Shown here in pieces: positions 38,705 through 46,969 of a stretch of 64,000 nt of DNA. This DNA is from Terrirubrum flagellatum (GTDB lineage: Bacteria; Pseudomonadota; Alphaproteobacteria; Rhizobiales; Beijerinckiaceae): NCBI RefSeq assembly GCF_022059845.1, contig NZ_CP091851.1, positions 1,922,001-1,986,000 of the forward strand, written 5' to 3'. The first letter of the stretch is position 1, and every line of letters starts with the position of its first letter. A program made the position numbers and the translations under genes. A model generated the notes under the pieces. It was given only the letters and a program-made list of their open reading frames with translations. It was not told the origin of the DNA and did no database searches.

Positions 38705-38741
38705 CAACTGGTTGCGTTCTAGCGAGACTGGTGCGATAATG
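38705..38741 (+). promoter_or_regulatory. promoter of the HxlR-type regulator with a palindromic box
   Basis: TTGCGT at 38713-38718, 17 bases, GATAAT at 38736-38741: a good sigma-70 promoter firing rightward. A 12-base inverted repeat GCAAC-TG-GTTGC (38705-38716) overlaps the -35, a likely operator for the HxlR protein and for the divergent reductase gene. Confidence 0.6.
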
Positions 38742-38784
38742 CAATCGGTTTTTTTTGAGGGAAAGCGCGCTTTTCGGATTCGCC

Positions 38785-39306
38785 ATGGACGAGGCCTACC
38801 GGTCGGGCTGCCCGATCAACCTGACGCTCGAGGTGCTCGGCGATCGCTGGAGCCTTTTGATCATCCGCGACATGATGTTCGGCAACCGCCGGCATTTCCG
38901 GGAGCTGCTGACGAAATCAGAGGAGCGCATCTCCTCGAATATCCTCGCCGACCGGCTGAAGACGCTGACGGAGCAAGGGATCATCACGAAGGTCGACGAT
39001 CCCAGCCACAAGCAGAAGGCGATCTACAGCCTCACCGAACGCGGCATCCAGCTCCTGCCCATCCTCGCCCAGATGGCGGTCTGGGGCCGCAGGCATCTCC
39101 CGGTTAGCGAGGAGCTGAGCATTCGCGCCGAACTCCTGGAGCGCGGCGGACCAGTGATGTGGGAGGATTTCATGGAGGAGCTGCGCGACCTCCATCTCGG
39201 CGCGCGTCCCAATGCGCCGAAGCGGGAGTCAGTGCTGGCGCGGCTTCAGGCCGCCTATCTCGAAGTCGTGGCGCGCCGCGCGCGCGAGAAAGCTGGAGCG
39301 GCGTGA
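38785..39306 (+). CDS. HxlR family transcriptional regulator
   Basis: A 173-aa winged-helix HxlR-type regulator. The N-terminus has the typical CPINLTLEVLGDRWSLLIIRDMMFG block. ISSNILADRLKTLTEQGII is the recognition wing, followed by a LTERG IQL-type stretch. The single cysteine at CPI may be redox- or electrophile-sensing as in other HxlR members. The start at 38785 (MDEAYRSG) was chosen; a TTG start ten codons upstream exists. It is flanked on both sides by RibD-like reductases that it probably controls. Confidence 0.93.
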   Translation: MDEAYRSGCPINLTLEVLGDRWSLLIIRDMMFGNRRHFRELLTKSEERISSNILADRLKTLTEQGIITKVDDPSHKQKAIYSLTERGIQLLPILAQMAVWGRRHLPVSEELSIRAELLERGGPVMWEDFMEELRDLHLGARPNAPKRESVLARLQAAYLEVVARRAREKAGAA

Positions 39307-39351
39307 GGACGCGAAGGCCGCACTGAAGAAGCTGACAGGGAGATTTGCAAC

Positions 39352-39882
39352 ATGGCGAAGATCGTCTTCGGAATGAACCAGTCCCTGGATGGGTATGTCG
39401 ACCACGACAAATTTTCACCCGATCCCGCGCTCTTTCGTCACTGGATAGAGCATGTGCGCGGCGTCACCGGGAGCGTCTATGGCCGCCGCATGTACGAGGT
39501 CATGCGCTATTGGGACGAAGACCATCCTGAATGGGCGCCCGAGCTGCGCGACTTCGCGACGGCGTGGCGGAGCTTGCCGAAATGGGTCGTGTCGCGCTCG
39601 CTGAAGTCGGTCGGCCCCAACGCCACACTTGTCGCGGATGACGTCGAAACGGTCATACGCGGGCTGAAGGCTCAACATGTCGGAGAGATTTCAGTCTCTG
39701 GACCGCATCTGGCGCAAAGCCTGACCGACCTGGGTCTCGTCGATGAGTATCGGCTTTACCTCCACCCGGTCGTGCTTGGTCGCGGCAAGCCATTTTTCGC
39801 CGGCCCGCGGCCACCGCTCCGCCTCGTCGCGAACGATCGAATTGGCGAGCGCGCGATCAGGCTGACATACGTTCCGGCCTGA
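39352..39882 (+). CDS. RibD C-terminal/dihydrofolate-reductase-like reductase
   Basis: A second RibD_C/DHFR-like protein (176 aa): MAKIVFGMNQSLDGYVDHD, SVYGRRMYEVM, WVVSRSLKSV and EISVSGPHLAQSLTDLGLVDEYRLYLHPVVLGRGKPFF are in family order. It shares its architecture with the product of 38019-38672 but is shorter and only distantly related. It starts 45 bases after the HxlR gene and is probably co-transcribed with it. Confidence 0.93.
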   Translation: MAKIVFGMNQSLDGYVDHDKFSPDPALFRHWIEHVRGVTGSVYGRRMYEVMRYWDEDHPEWAPELRDFATAWRSLPKWVVSRSLKSVGPNATLVADDVETVIRGLKAQHVGEISVSGPHLAQSLTDLGLVDEYRLYLHPVVLGRGKPFFAGPRPPLRLVANDRIGERAIRLTYVPA

Positions 39883-39964
39883 TCATGCAACTCGCCCAAA
39901 AAGATCACGCCGGCGCTGAGGTCCGCTTCGGGTCGAAACCAGATGCCTGAAACGCCGCGCGAGA

Positions 39965-40099
39965 TCAGAATGCGCCCGGCCCGCCCTCCGGCGGCGGCAG
40001 GTTGCCGCGCCGATCCTTCGTCAGATCGTCAGGAGTGACCTCAAACAATCCGCAAAGCCAGGCGGTGAAGGCGGAAAGCCAACTGACGATCGCACTCAT
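39965..40099 (-). CDS. small hypothetical protein
   Basis: A 44-aa protein with a hydrophobic helix MSAIVSWLSAFTAWLCGLF and a polar, Pro/Gly-rich tail. A strong GGAGG site is placed 8 bases before the ATG at 40099, supporting translation. It may be a small membrane-associated protein. No family recognised; it stands alone between a reductase and a regulator. Confidence 0.45.
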   Translation of the reverse strand: MSAIVSWLSAFTAWLCGLFEVTPDDLTKDRRGNLPPPEGGPGAF

Positions 40100-40250
40100 G
40101 GACGACCTCCGGTCGGGAGTTGCGCCTGAAGCGCAGGCGCTTTTCACTTAGCCAGCAGAGTACGCCCGCGGAATTCTGCTCGCAAGCCGCCGCGCGAAGG
40201 CGCCGCCTCGCCTTCTTTCGATTTCGCGTCCTCCGCCCGACCTCGCCCGC

Positions 40251-41807
40251 CTACCCGGGCATCCCTGACGCGCCAAGCCCCGCGATCATCATGTCCGTCA
40301 TCCATTGATGACGGTACCGGTTGGTGGCGCGCGACCGCGAAAGGGAGCTGTTCGGCTGACGTTGCATGAGGGCATTCAATTCGTCGCGCGCATCGTCGAA
40401 GTCGCCGCGATGATAAAGCGCGACGGTCAGGAATCGGCGCGGCGTCGTCGCCTGCGGCGCAATCGCAATCGAGCGACGCGCGGCGGCGACCGCCTCGTCA
40501 AAGCGACGGGCGAAGAACATCGCGGCCGCCCGACACGCTTGCGCATCAGCCATCAACGGCGAGATGGGGTCGAGTTTTTCGCAGCATGCGAGACGGTCGA
40601 TCGCCAGATCGCTTTCACCGCCAAAGGTGGCGACCCACGCTCCGAGCCGCCAGATCTCCGCGCTGTTTGAATTGAGCCGCAGAGCCTGCGTGAGCAGGAT
40701 CTCCGCCTGGTCATGCTCATTCGCAAACAGGCCCATCAAATGGCCTGAAAGCGCAAGGATGAGCGGGTCGCCGCTGTCGCCGGCGAGCGCTTCTCGCGCC
40801 AACGCCAGAGCCCGGGCAATTGTTTCGGACGGGTCGCGCTCGACCCCCAGCCATAAAGTGGTGGCGATGCAACGAGAGAGCAGCGCGCGCGCCAGATGGA
40901 AATGCGCGTCATGCCGGAGCGCGGCCTCGAGCGAGGCGATCGCCTCAGCGTTGCCGGCCGGCGTGCGCGAATAATATCCAGGCAGAGCCCTGAGGTAGCA
41001 GTCTAAGGCGTCAAGGTTCGTCGTGCCCTTGCGCATCGCGCGTTCGATCTCGGCGCGTAGAATGCGCGGCTCCAGCGCCGCCGCGACGGCTGAAGTCGTG
41101 GAGTCATAGAGCGCGATGAGATCGTCGCCTGCGCTTTCGACGCGGCCCTGCCAGATATGGCGTCCCGAGGCGGCCTCCATGAGGCGACAGCGAACGATAA
41201 GGCGGTCCGCATCAAACGTGACGCCGCCGTCAAGGAGATAGCGGACGCTCAACCGCTCGCCGATTTCGGCGGCGCTGCGGGCCTCGACCTGCGCGACCGC
41301 CGCCGACATCGTCGCAACCACGAACAGCCAGCCGAAGCGCGACAGCGCGGCCGTGATCTCTTCCGCCATCCCGTCGGCGATGTAACGACGATCGCCAGGC
41401 TCGCCGAGCGTCTGAAACGGCAATACGGCGATGGACGGGCGCGCAGCAGCAGCGGCGCTTTCCTGAGACATGCGGACGGCGGGCGACCCACGCCGGAAGT
41501 CGGCTTCAAGCACATAGCCTCGCCGCGGCACATTGCGCAGCCGCAAGCCCTTCTCGTCGCCTATGGCCCGACGCGCGTCGCGCACCGCCTGAAACAGACT
41601 GTCTTCGGTCACATGAATATTCGCCCAGACCGTGTCGAGAAGTTCGGCCTTGGTCATCGGGCGTCCCTCCGCCATGGCCAGAGCCGTCAGCAGGTCGAAC
41701 GCCTTGGGGCGCAGTGGAATTTCCTGGGCTTCGGGGCTCAGCAGCCGGCCGCGCGCGAGATCGAGGACAAATTCGTCAAAACCGATATGGGACGGCCGGT
41801 CGTCCAT
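40251..41807 (-). CDS. CadC/OmpR-type winged-helix regulator with TPR-like domain
   Basis: A 518-aa regulator. An N-terminal winged-helix DNA-binding domain (about 1-100: FDEFVLDLARGRLL, AFDLLTALAMAEGRPMTKAELLDTVW, RRAIGDEKGLRLRNVPRRGYVLEA) is joined to a middle adenylate-cyclase-like TolB-type segment (SIAVLPFQTLGEPGDRRYIADGMAEEI). A C-terminal helical TPR-like array runs to the end (about 240-480). There is no membrane helix, unlike CadC. This architecture is common in alphaproteobacteria, with ligand unknown. Start at 41807 (MDDRPSHIGF); fifteen further codons are open. It is divergent from a Bug-type binding protein gene. Confidence 0.85.
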   Translation of the reverse strand: MDDRPSHIGFDEFVLDLARGRLLSPEAQEIPLRPKAFDLLTALAMAEGRPMTKAELLDTVWANIHVTEDSLFQAVRDARRAIGDEKGLRLRNVPRRGYVLEADFRRGSPAVRMSQESAAAAARPSIAVLPFQTLGEPGDRRYIADGMAEEITAALSRFGWLFVVATMSAAVAQVEARSAAEIGERLSVRYLLDGGVTFDADRLIVRCRLMEAASGRHIWQGRVESAGDDLIALYDSTTSAVAAALEPRILRAEIERAMRKGTTNLDALDCYLRALPGYYSRTPAGNAEAIASLEAALRHDAHFHLARALLSRCIATTLWLGVERDPSETIARALALAREALAGDSGDPLILALSGHLMGLFANEHDQAEILLTQALRLNSNSAEIWRLGAWVATFGGESDLAIDRLACCEKLDPISPLMADAQACRAAAMFFARRFDEAVAAARRSIAIAPQATTPRRFLTVALYHRGDFDDARDELNALMQRQPNSSLSRSRATNRYRHQWMTDMMIAGLGASGMPG

Positions 41808-41936
41808 ACTCGATCCGCGCTGCGAGAGAAGGGTGCGATGGGATTTCAGCACAGCTTCAGCGGAGTGTCAGGACTTCTCCGGGCGGCGTCTGCAGACTGC
41901 GCGGCGTCCAGTGAATTGCAACGCCGCGAGGATTTC

Positions 41937-42956
41937 ATGCATGTCGTCTCAACTGCCCCCACGCAACCTGGCGAGCGCGTGATGTCGCGCCGGACAGCGA
42001 TCGCCTCGATCTGTGCTTCGTCTTTCGCTGGAAGCGGCGCGCGAGGCCAGGATCGCTGGCCAAGTCATCCTGTGAGGATCATCGTTGGCCAGCCGGTGGG
42101 CTCCGGAAGCGATCCCGCCGTTCGCGGACTGGCGCCGCATCTGGCGGCGGCGTTCGGCCAACCCTTCATCGTCGAGAACCGCCCGGGCGCCGGCGGCGTG
42201 CAGGCTGCGACCGCCGTCGCGCAGGCGACGGACGGTCACACGCTCGGCGTGGTGCTGGGCGGGCCGACGACAACCGCGAAGATCCTCAATCCGGCGATCC
42301 CCTACGACCCGGTGAGGGACTTCACGCCGATCAGTTTGCTCAACCGCTCTCCTTTTGTGCTGACTGTGCATCCGGAATCGTTTCCCGACGCCAGTTTTGC
42401 AGGCTGGATTGATCGATTGCGCGCAAATCCCGGCCGCTTTTCCTACGCATCCATCGGACCGGGGACAGTCACCCATCTGGCGATGGAGGAATTGAAGGCG
42501 ACGCTTGGCGTCGACCTCGCGCATACGCCCTATCGCGGCTTTCCCCAGGCGACGCTCGATCTGATCGAGGGCCGCGTCCATGCCATGTTCAACATCGCCT
42601 CGGCCGCTTCCGAGGTCGTGGCTGCAGGCAAACTCACGGCGGTCGCCCAGACCGGCGAGACCCGACTGCCTCTCTTCCCGCAGGTCCCGACCTTAAAGGA
42701 ATTCAGCTTTCCCATTCCTTCGTTTTTCGGCTGGTCCGGGATCATCGCCCCGGCAGGCTTTCCCTCCGAGCGGGCGCTCAAGATCGCAGCCGTGGTTCGC
42801 GAGGCTTTCCGCACGGATCCTGCGGCGCGCGGCGGCCTCGACAAGGTAGGCAGCGAAGTGCTCGGCACAAATCCCGATGCGTTGGCCGAACTGCAAGCAA
42901 ACGAGACCACACGTTGGAGCGCGGTCATCCGACGGCTTGGCCTCAAGGCGGAATAA
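41937..42956 (+). CDS. tripartite tricarboxylate transporter (Bug-type) substrate-binding protein
   Basis: A 339-aa Bug/TctC-like periplasmic binding protein. The N-terminus has a twin-arginine stretch (SRRTAIASICASSFAGSG). Family blocks: HPVRIIVGQPVGSGSDPAVRGLA, PFIVENRPGAGGVQAATAVA, DPVRDFTPISLL, HTPYRGFPQATLDLIEGRVHAMFN and a C-terminal GLDKVGSEVLGTNPDALAEL. No TctA/TctB permease genes are adjacent, so it is an orphan receptor, common in Hyphomicrobiales. Start at 41937 with GAGG; the alternative is at 41982. Confidence 0.92.
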   Translation: MHVVSTAPTQPGERVMSRRTAIASICASSFAGSGARGQDRWPSHPVRIIVGQPVGSGSDPAVRGLAPHLAAAFGQPFIVENRPGAGGVQAATAVAQATDGHTLGVVLGGPTTTAKILNPAIPYDPVRDFTPISLLNRSPFVLTVHPESFPDASFAGWIDRLRANPGRFSYASIGPGTVTHLAMEELKATLGVDLAHTPYRGFPQATLDLIEGRVHAMFNIASAASEVVAAGKLTAVAQTGETRLPLFPQVPTLKEFSFPIPSFFGWSGIIAPAGFPSERALKIAAVVREAFRTDPAARGGLDKVGSEVLGTNPDALAELQANETTRWSAVIRRLGLKAE

Positions 42957-42989
42957 TCCGGGAACCATCCTTCTTACGGAGCTTGCAGC

Positions 42990-43301
42990 ATGACTCTGGA
43001 AGAGACGACTTTCGCGTTGTTTGCGACGTTCAACATCGTCCGGATTCTGGCGTATGCGCCGCAAATGCGAAAAGCCGCGACAGATCCGCATGGCGCCGAG
43101 GCGATTTCGTGCGTCACCTGGAGCGTGTTCGCGTTCTCTCACCTGACAACGGCGGTCTACGCCATCGTCAATCAACATGACATTGGCGTCGCGGCGCTGT
43201 TCGTTGCCAATGCGGCCTGCTGCCTGCTTATTTTGGGCGCCGCAGTCCTTTGCAAGCGCAGATCAAATCGATCCACCCGCGGAAATCCGGTTCCGTCCTA
43301 A
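42990..43301 (+). CDS. SemiSWEET-like small membrane protein
   Basis: A 103-aa membrane protein with three hydrophobic segments (about residues 6-25, 40-62, 66-88). The first contains a PQ motif (VRILAYAPQMRKAA) characteristic of PQ-loop/SemiSWEET half-transporters, which act as dimers for sugar or other solute transport. It starts 34 bases after the Bug-type binding-protein gene and may share its transcript. Length is right for the family. Confidence 0.75.
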   Translation: MTLEETTFALFATFNIVRILAYAPQMRKAATDPHGAEAISCVTWSVFAFSHLTTAVYAIVNQHDIGVAALFVANAACCLLILGAAVLCKRRSNRSTRGNPVPS

Positions 43302-43321
43302 GGGCTGCGCGCGAAAGCGCC

Positions 43322-45709
43322 CTACTCGTCTTCCTTGAGCTTCGCGCCGAGTTCGGCGATCGCGCCCTCGATCGGTTTGAAGGAAAAGCGCAGCGTGTGC
43401 TTGCCCTCGGGCACCTGCACGGCGCGGAACAGCACGTTCGCCTTCAGGATTGGCGCGTCCTTGTCATCAAGCGTGGCCTTCCACCAGGGATGCCAGACAT
43501 CGTTCAGCACCACGAAGCCGGCTTGCGCGGCGTCGACGGAAATCTCGATCTCGGTGTTCTCGTAGCGCGTGATCAGCACATGTGATGGCGCCGTCACCGC
43601 GTCAGGAAACACTGCGCTCGCCATCTCCGAAAGATCCTGCACGCTCGCCACGATATGCGAGGCGCCGGGCGAGATGATGTGGGGATGTTCTGCGGACGGA
43701 TCGCTTTCGAGAAGCACCGTTTTTGCCGGATCGAATTCTGGCCAGCGGCCGGTGTCGACGATCTGGTCGAAATCGGCGAGCCGCCAGTTCTGCGCGAACA
43801 TCACGCGCGGACGGGAGCGCGGATTCTCGTAGATGTAGCCGTCGGTCGTGCGCTTGAGGAAAATCAGATCGCCGCTGCGATATTGCGGATCGACCTGCTC
43901 GATCGGCACGCCCGACACGATGTAGCGCAGGCCCAGCAGGTTCGCGAGGCGGCAATTGTAGCGCGGGAAGGCGCGGGTGAACTGCTTCTGGTCCGGTCCC
44001 GCGATGGTGTCGCCGGCGCCTGTCGCGTCGGCGAATTCTGCGAGACGAAGCGGGTTGTAACCGAGCGTATGGTCGAAACCATGCACGAGGCCGGCGTTCG
44101 GCCAGGCGAAGCCGAGGCCAACGAGCTCGACGCGATCGCGGCGATCGGACGGCCCATGCTGCGCCAGCCGCTCTTTCAGGAAGCGGATCGTCTCGTTCTT
44201 GGTGTGGGGATCGAGGATGTCGTAGGCGGAGGGCGGCAGCGCGGTCGATTCATTCGGACCATTGTTCGCATGCAGGTCGACCGCCAGCAGCGCCGCGGGA
44301 ATGGCCACAGCAAGCGCCGCGGCGCGACCGCGAAGATGGCGCGCGACAAGCAGCAGAGCGGCCGCAGCGGCGAACCACATCAGCGCGGTGAAAATCGGCA
44401 GCGCCGCCACGGCGAGATGGTTGAGGCGCGCGCCGACGCCGATCGCGATTGCGAACAGAGCGGCGATCGCGCAGCCCGCCGCGACATCCGAGCGGATCGC
44501 GAGCCTGAGTTTCTCGTCGCTCATCAGGCGATGCACGCAATAGCCGCCGAGAATGGCGATCGAGGCGCCAAGCATGAAGGTCGCGTCGGCCGGACGGCGG
44601 AACGCGTTCACGCCGGGCACATAGTCGAAGAAAAGCTGAAAGACCGGCGTGTACCAGCCAAGCGCGTAAAGCGTCATGAGGACGATCGCCGCGAGCCAGA
44701 GCCGCGCGCCGCGCGCAAAGGCGTAACCGCGCGCAAGGCCAAGAACGATCAAGGCGAGAACGGGAACAGCGCCGACATACATCTGGCCCATGTTCTGCGA
44801 GAGCGTCACTTCGCCGGGATTCCACGAACTGCTCGACGGTCCCCAGAAATCGACGTTGGGATCCTTGGCGCCGAAGAGATCGCCGACAACAGCGGTCAGG
44901 AGTTCGGCGGGATGAAGCGAGCCCGCGCCGGCGTCCGCGAAGGAAAATTCGGGGCGGTTGGATTCGCTCGCGAAGAGATAGGTCATCAGCACCGGCACGA
45001 TGACGATCGCCGCGCCAACGAGGCTCGCGGAGATCAGTGCGGGGGCCGCCGCGCGGATATTCGCGATCACGCGGCCATTGCGCGCGAGATGATCGAGGAC
45101 GTAACCAGCGAGAATGAAGCTCGCGAGAAAGGCGACCTGATCGGGCTTCACCAGCATCAGGCCAGCCGCCGCGCCGGCGGCGGCGCCCCACAGGATCGAG
45201 CCGCGATCGAGCGCGCGTCCAAGCAGAAGCGATGTCACGCCAAAGAAGGCGTAGGATTCGATCTGCCCGACATGCTGGATGCGCCACGCCGCGGAGGCGC
45301 CAAAGGCGAAGGCGAGCGCCGCGACCACGGCGCCTGCGGGATGCCAGCCGCGATCGCGGAAGAAACCGATCACGCCGAGGCCGCCGGCGCAGAGCGTCAG
45401 CAGGATTGTCGTGTCGACGGCGCGGAAACTCGGATCTGATGTGATCAGCGCCAGCAGCAGCAGCGGCGAGAAGATCAGCGATTGCGGATCGGCGATCTGC
45501 GGCGATCCCGCGAACACATTCGGCGCCCAGAACGGCGATTGCCCGCTGTGAATCGCCTGCGCGAGGAACTGAAGCTGCGCCTGGAAATGCGCCTTGGCGT
45601 CATAAGGAATTGTCACGGCGCCGGAAAGCCATGGCGCGCTCAGCAGCAGCCAGGCGACAACAAACACCGCGCACGCGACCGCGTAGCCGCGCGTCGACAA
45701 CCACGACAT
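43322..45709 (-). CDS. large integral membrane protein, YfhO/GT-C-like
   Basis: A 795-aa membrane protein with about 12-13 predicted helices in the first 480 residues, a Pro-rich opening WLLLSAPWLSGAVTIPYDAKAHF and FWAPNVFAGSPQIADPQSLIFSP, and a large periplasmic soluble C-terminal part. This layout matches the YfhO family of GT-C-like glycosyltransferase relatives, of which many are implicated in lipid-linked sugar transfer at the outer leaflet. The conserved acidic pair of GT-C enzymes may be in the first loop (DAKA and DPQS). Donor and acceptor unknown. Convergent with the SemiSWEET-like gene. Confidence 0.78.
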   Translation of the reverse strand: MSWLSTRGYAVACAVFVVAWLLLSAPWLSGAVTIPYDAKAHFQAQLQFLAQAIHSGQSPFWAPNVFAGSPQIADPQSLIFSPLLLLALITSDPSFRAVDTTILLTLCAGGLGVIGFFRDRGWHPAGAVVAALAFAFGASAAWRIQHVGQIESYAFFGVTSLLLGRALDRGSILWGAAAGAAAGLMLVKPDQVAFLASFILAGYVLDHLARNGRVIANIRAAAPALISASLVGAAIVIVPVLMTYLFASESNRPEFSFADAGAGSLHPAELLTAVVGDLFGAKDPNVDFWGPSSSSWNPGEVTLSQNMGQMYVGAVPVLALIVLGLARGYAFARGARLWLAAIVLMTLYALGWYTPVFQLFFDYVPGVNAFRRPADATFMLGASIAILGGYCVHRLMSDEKLRLAIRSDVAAGCAIAALFAIAIGVGARLNHLAVAALPIFTALMWFAAAAALLLVARHLRGRAAALAVAIPAALLAVDLHANNGPNESTALPPSAYDILDPHTKNETIRFLKERLAQHGPSDRRDRVELVGLGFAWPNAGLVHGFDHTLGYNPLRLAEFADATGAGDTIAGPDQKQFTRAFPRYNCRLANLLGLRYIVSGVPIEQVDPQYRSGDLIFLKRTTDGYIYENPRSRPRVMFAQNWRLADFDQIVDTGRWPEFDPAKTVLLESDPSAEHPHIISPGASHIVASVQDLSEMASAVFPDAVTAPSHVLITRYENTEIEISVDAAQAGFVVLNDVWHPWWKATLDDKDAPILKANVLFRAVQVPEGKHTLRFSFKPIEGAIAELGAKLKEDE

Positions 45710-45901
45710 CGGGATATCCCCCCGGTTCCCCTGCCCCAGACCGCAGACGCGACCGGGCAGATTGAGAACTATGGAGAATTGGCTGAACCGTTCCTGAATG
45801 CGGCGTGCAGAAAAGGAGCAAGGGTTAAGCGGCCGTCACATGCGACGTTTTGTCAGCATTAGACGGGATTAACCTGACGCAACGTCGCGAGATTTTGCGA
45901 C

Positions 45902-46096
45902 CTAGTGAATCGTCAGCACCGCGGCGCTGAACACGCACAGCGCCATGAAAAGTCCAACGCCGCGCCAGCCCCAATCGATCGGCGGCTTCGGCGCTGGCGG
46001 AGCTTCTTCCTCGACAACGTGGAAATCTTCCGCCGGCGCGAAAACAACGTTGCGGAATTGCGGAGCAGCGTTCGTCTCGTCGAAAGTGAGTGACAT
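45902..46096 (-). CDS. small single-span membrane protein
   Basis: A 64-aa protein starting MSLTFDETNAAPQFRNVVFAP with a soluble Pro-rich N-terminal part and one C-terminal membrane helix (GVGLFMALCVFSAAVL). Family unknown. The position of the helix suggests a tail-anchored protein. It is upstream of the YfhO-like gene on the same strand, 192 bases away. Confidence 0.5.
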   Translation of the reverse strand: MSLTFDETNAAPQFRNVVFAPAEDFHVVEEEAPPAPKPPIDWGWRGVGLFMALCVFSAAVLTIH

Positions 46097-46320
46097 GCGA
46101 ACCGCCTCGCCTGCGAGATGAGTGAGCGGAACGTTAAAATTTGAATCTTAACGACTCGTTGAGATTTGCGGAGCGCGTCACGTCATGTGCGTTGACGCAC
46201 GTTCGGCCTTCCTGCGCATCGATAGCCCTCTCCCTTCAACGCGACGAGCGCGACTGTGAGGCGGCGCGCTCCCCGCTATTTTTCAAGGGCGACGAAGCCC
46301 GCAATCCATGGGTTGAAGCC

Positions 46321-46866
46321 ATGATCAACTCCGCCCACGCGACAGCGCTGTCGCGCGCCTTTCTCATCACGTCCGTGTTGCTGGGTCTCGCCGCCATGCT
46401 GCTCGGCGCGGCCATGGGGGCGGCCGAGGATTTCCGCCTTCGCGGCGTGCATGTCCATGTCAATCTGGTCGGGTATGTCACGATGTTTCTTGCGGGCCTG
46501 TTCTATCGCGCGTTTCCCGAGGCCGCGTGCCGGCTCGGCTGGATTCATTACGGGCTGCTGCTTGCGGGCGTCGTGCTGATGGCGCCGGGGATCGCCGGAA
46601 TCATGCTGCCCATCCCTGAGATCGCCTGGTTGACGAAGCCCGGCTCCGTGCTCGTCATCGCCGGCATGTTTCTCTTTCTCTGGATCGTCGCGCGCCGCAC
46701 CACCGTCAGCGTCGATCCCCAAGGCGGCCATCGTGAGCCGCTCGTGCCAGTGCGCGTGATCGACGAGGCCAGGCTCGACGACCGCCGGGAGGCCGCGCGG
46801 CTTCGCGCCGAGAAGATCATCGCCGAAGCGGCGCGCTGCGCCGCCGATCGCCCCCTCGCCGCCTGA
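46321..46866 (+). CDS. small haem-copper-oxidase-subunit-I-like membrane protein
   Basis: A 181-aa protein with four hydrophobic segments (about 12-32, 41-60, 72-95, 105-128). The stretch GVHVHVNLVGYVTMFLAGLFYRAFPEAA is like a helix of cytochrome oxidase subunit I or NorB, with two histidines that could bind haem. Such short relatives occur in many alphaproteobacteria; function unknown. A cytoplasmic C-terminal tail is Arg/Ala-rich. The open frame extends to 46141, but the internal ATG at 46321 fits the membrane topology. It precedes parE. Confidence 0.65.
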   Translation: MINSAHATALSRAFLITSVLLGLAAMLLGAAMGAAEDFRLRGVHVHVNLVGYVTMFLAGLFYRAFPEAACRLGWIHYGLLLAGVVLMAPGIAGIMLPIPEIAWLTKPGSVLVIAGMFLFLWIVARRTTVSVDPQGGHREPLVPVRVIDEARLDDRREAARLRAEKIIAEAARCAADRPLAA

Positions 46867-46969
46867 CCTGGCCCAATCGCCGCGGGACAAGGCTTCCGCG
46901 GCGTTGCCATTCCGTTCCCTCCGGCCCCGCGCCGTGGCAATCTCGCGGGATGCGATTCGGCGAGGACTG

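Noticed and set aside
46141-46320. 60-codon N-terminal extension of the oxidase-like membrane protein
   Set aside because: It is hydrophilic with no resemblance to related proteins; the ATG at 46321 gives the correct topology.
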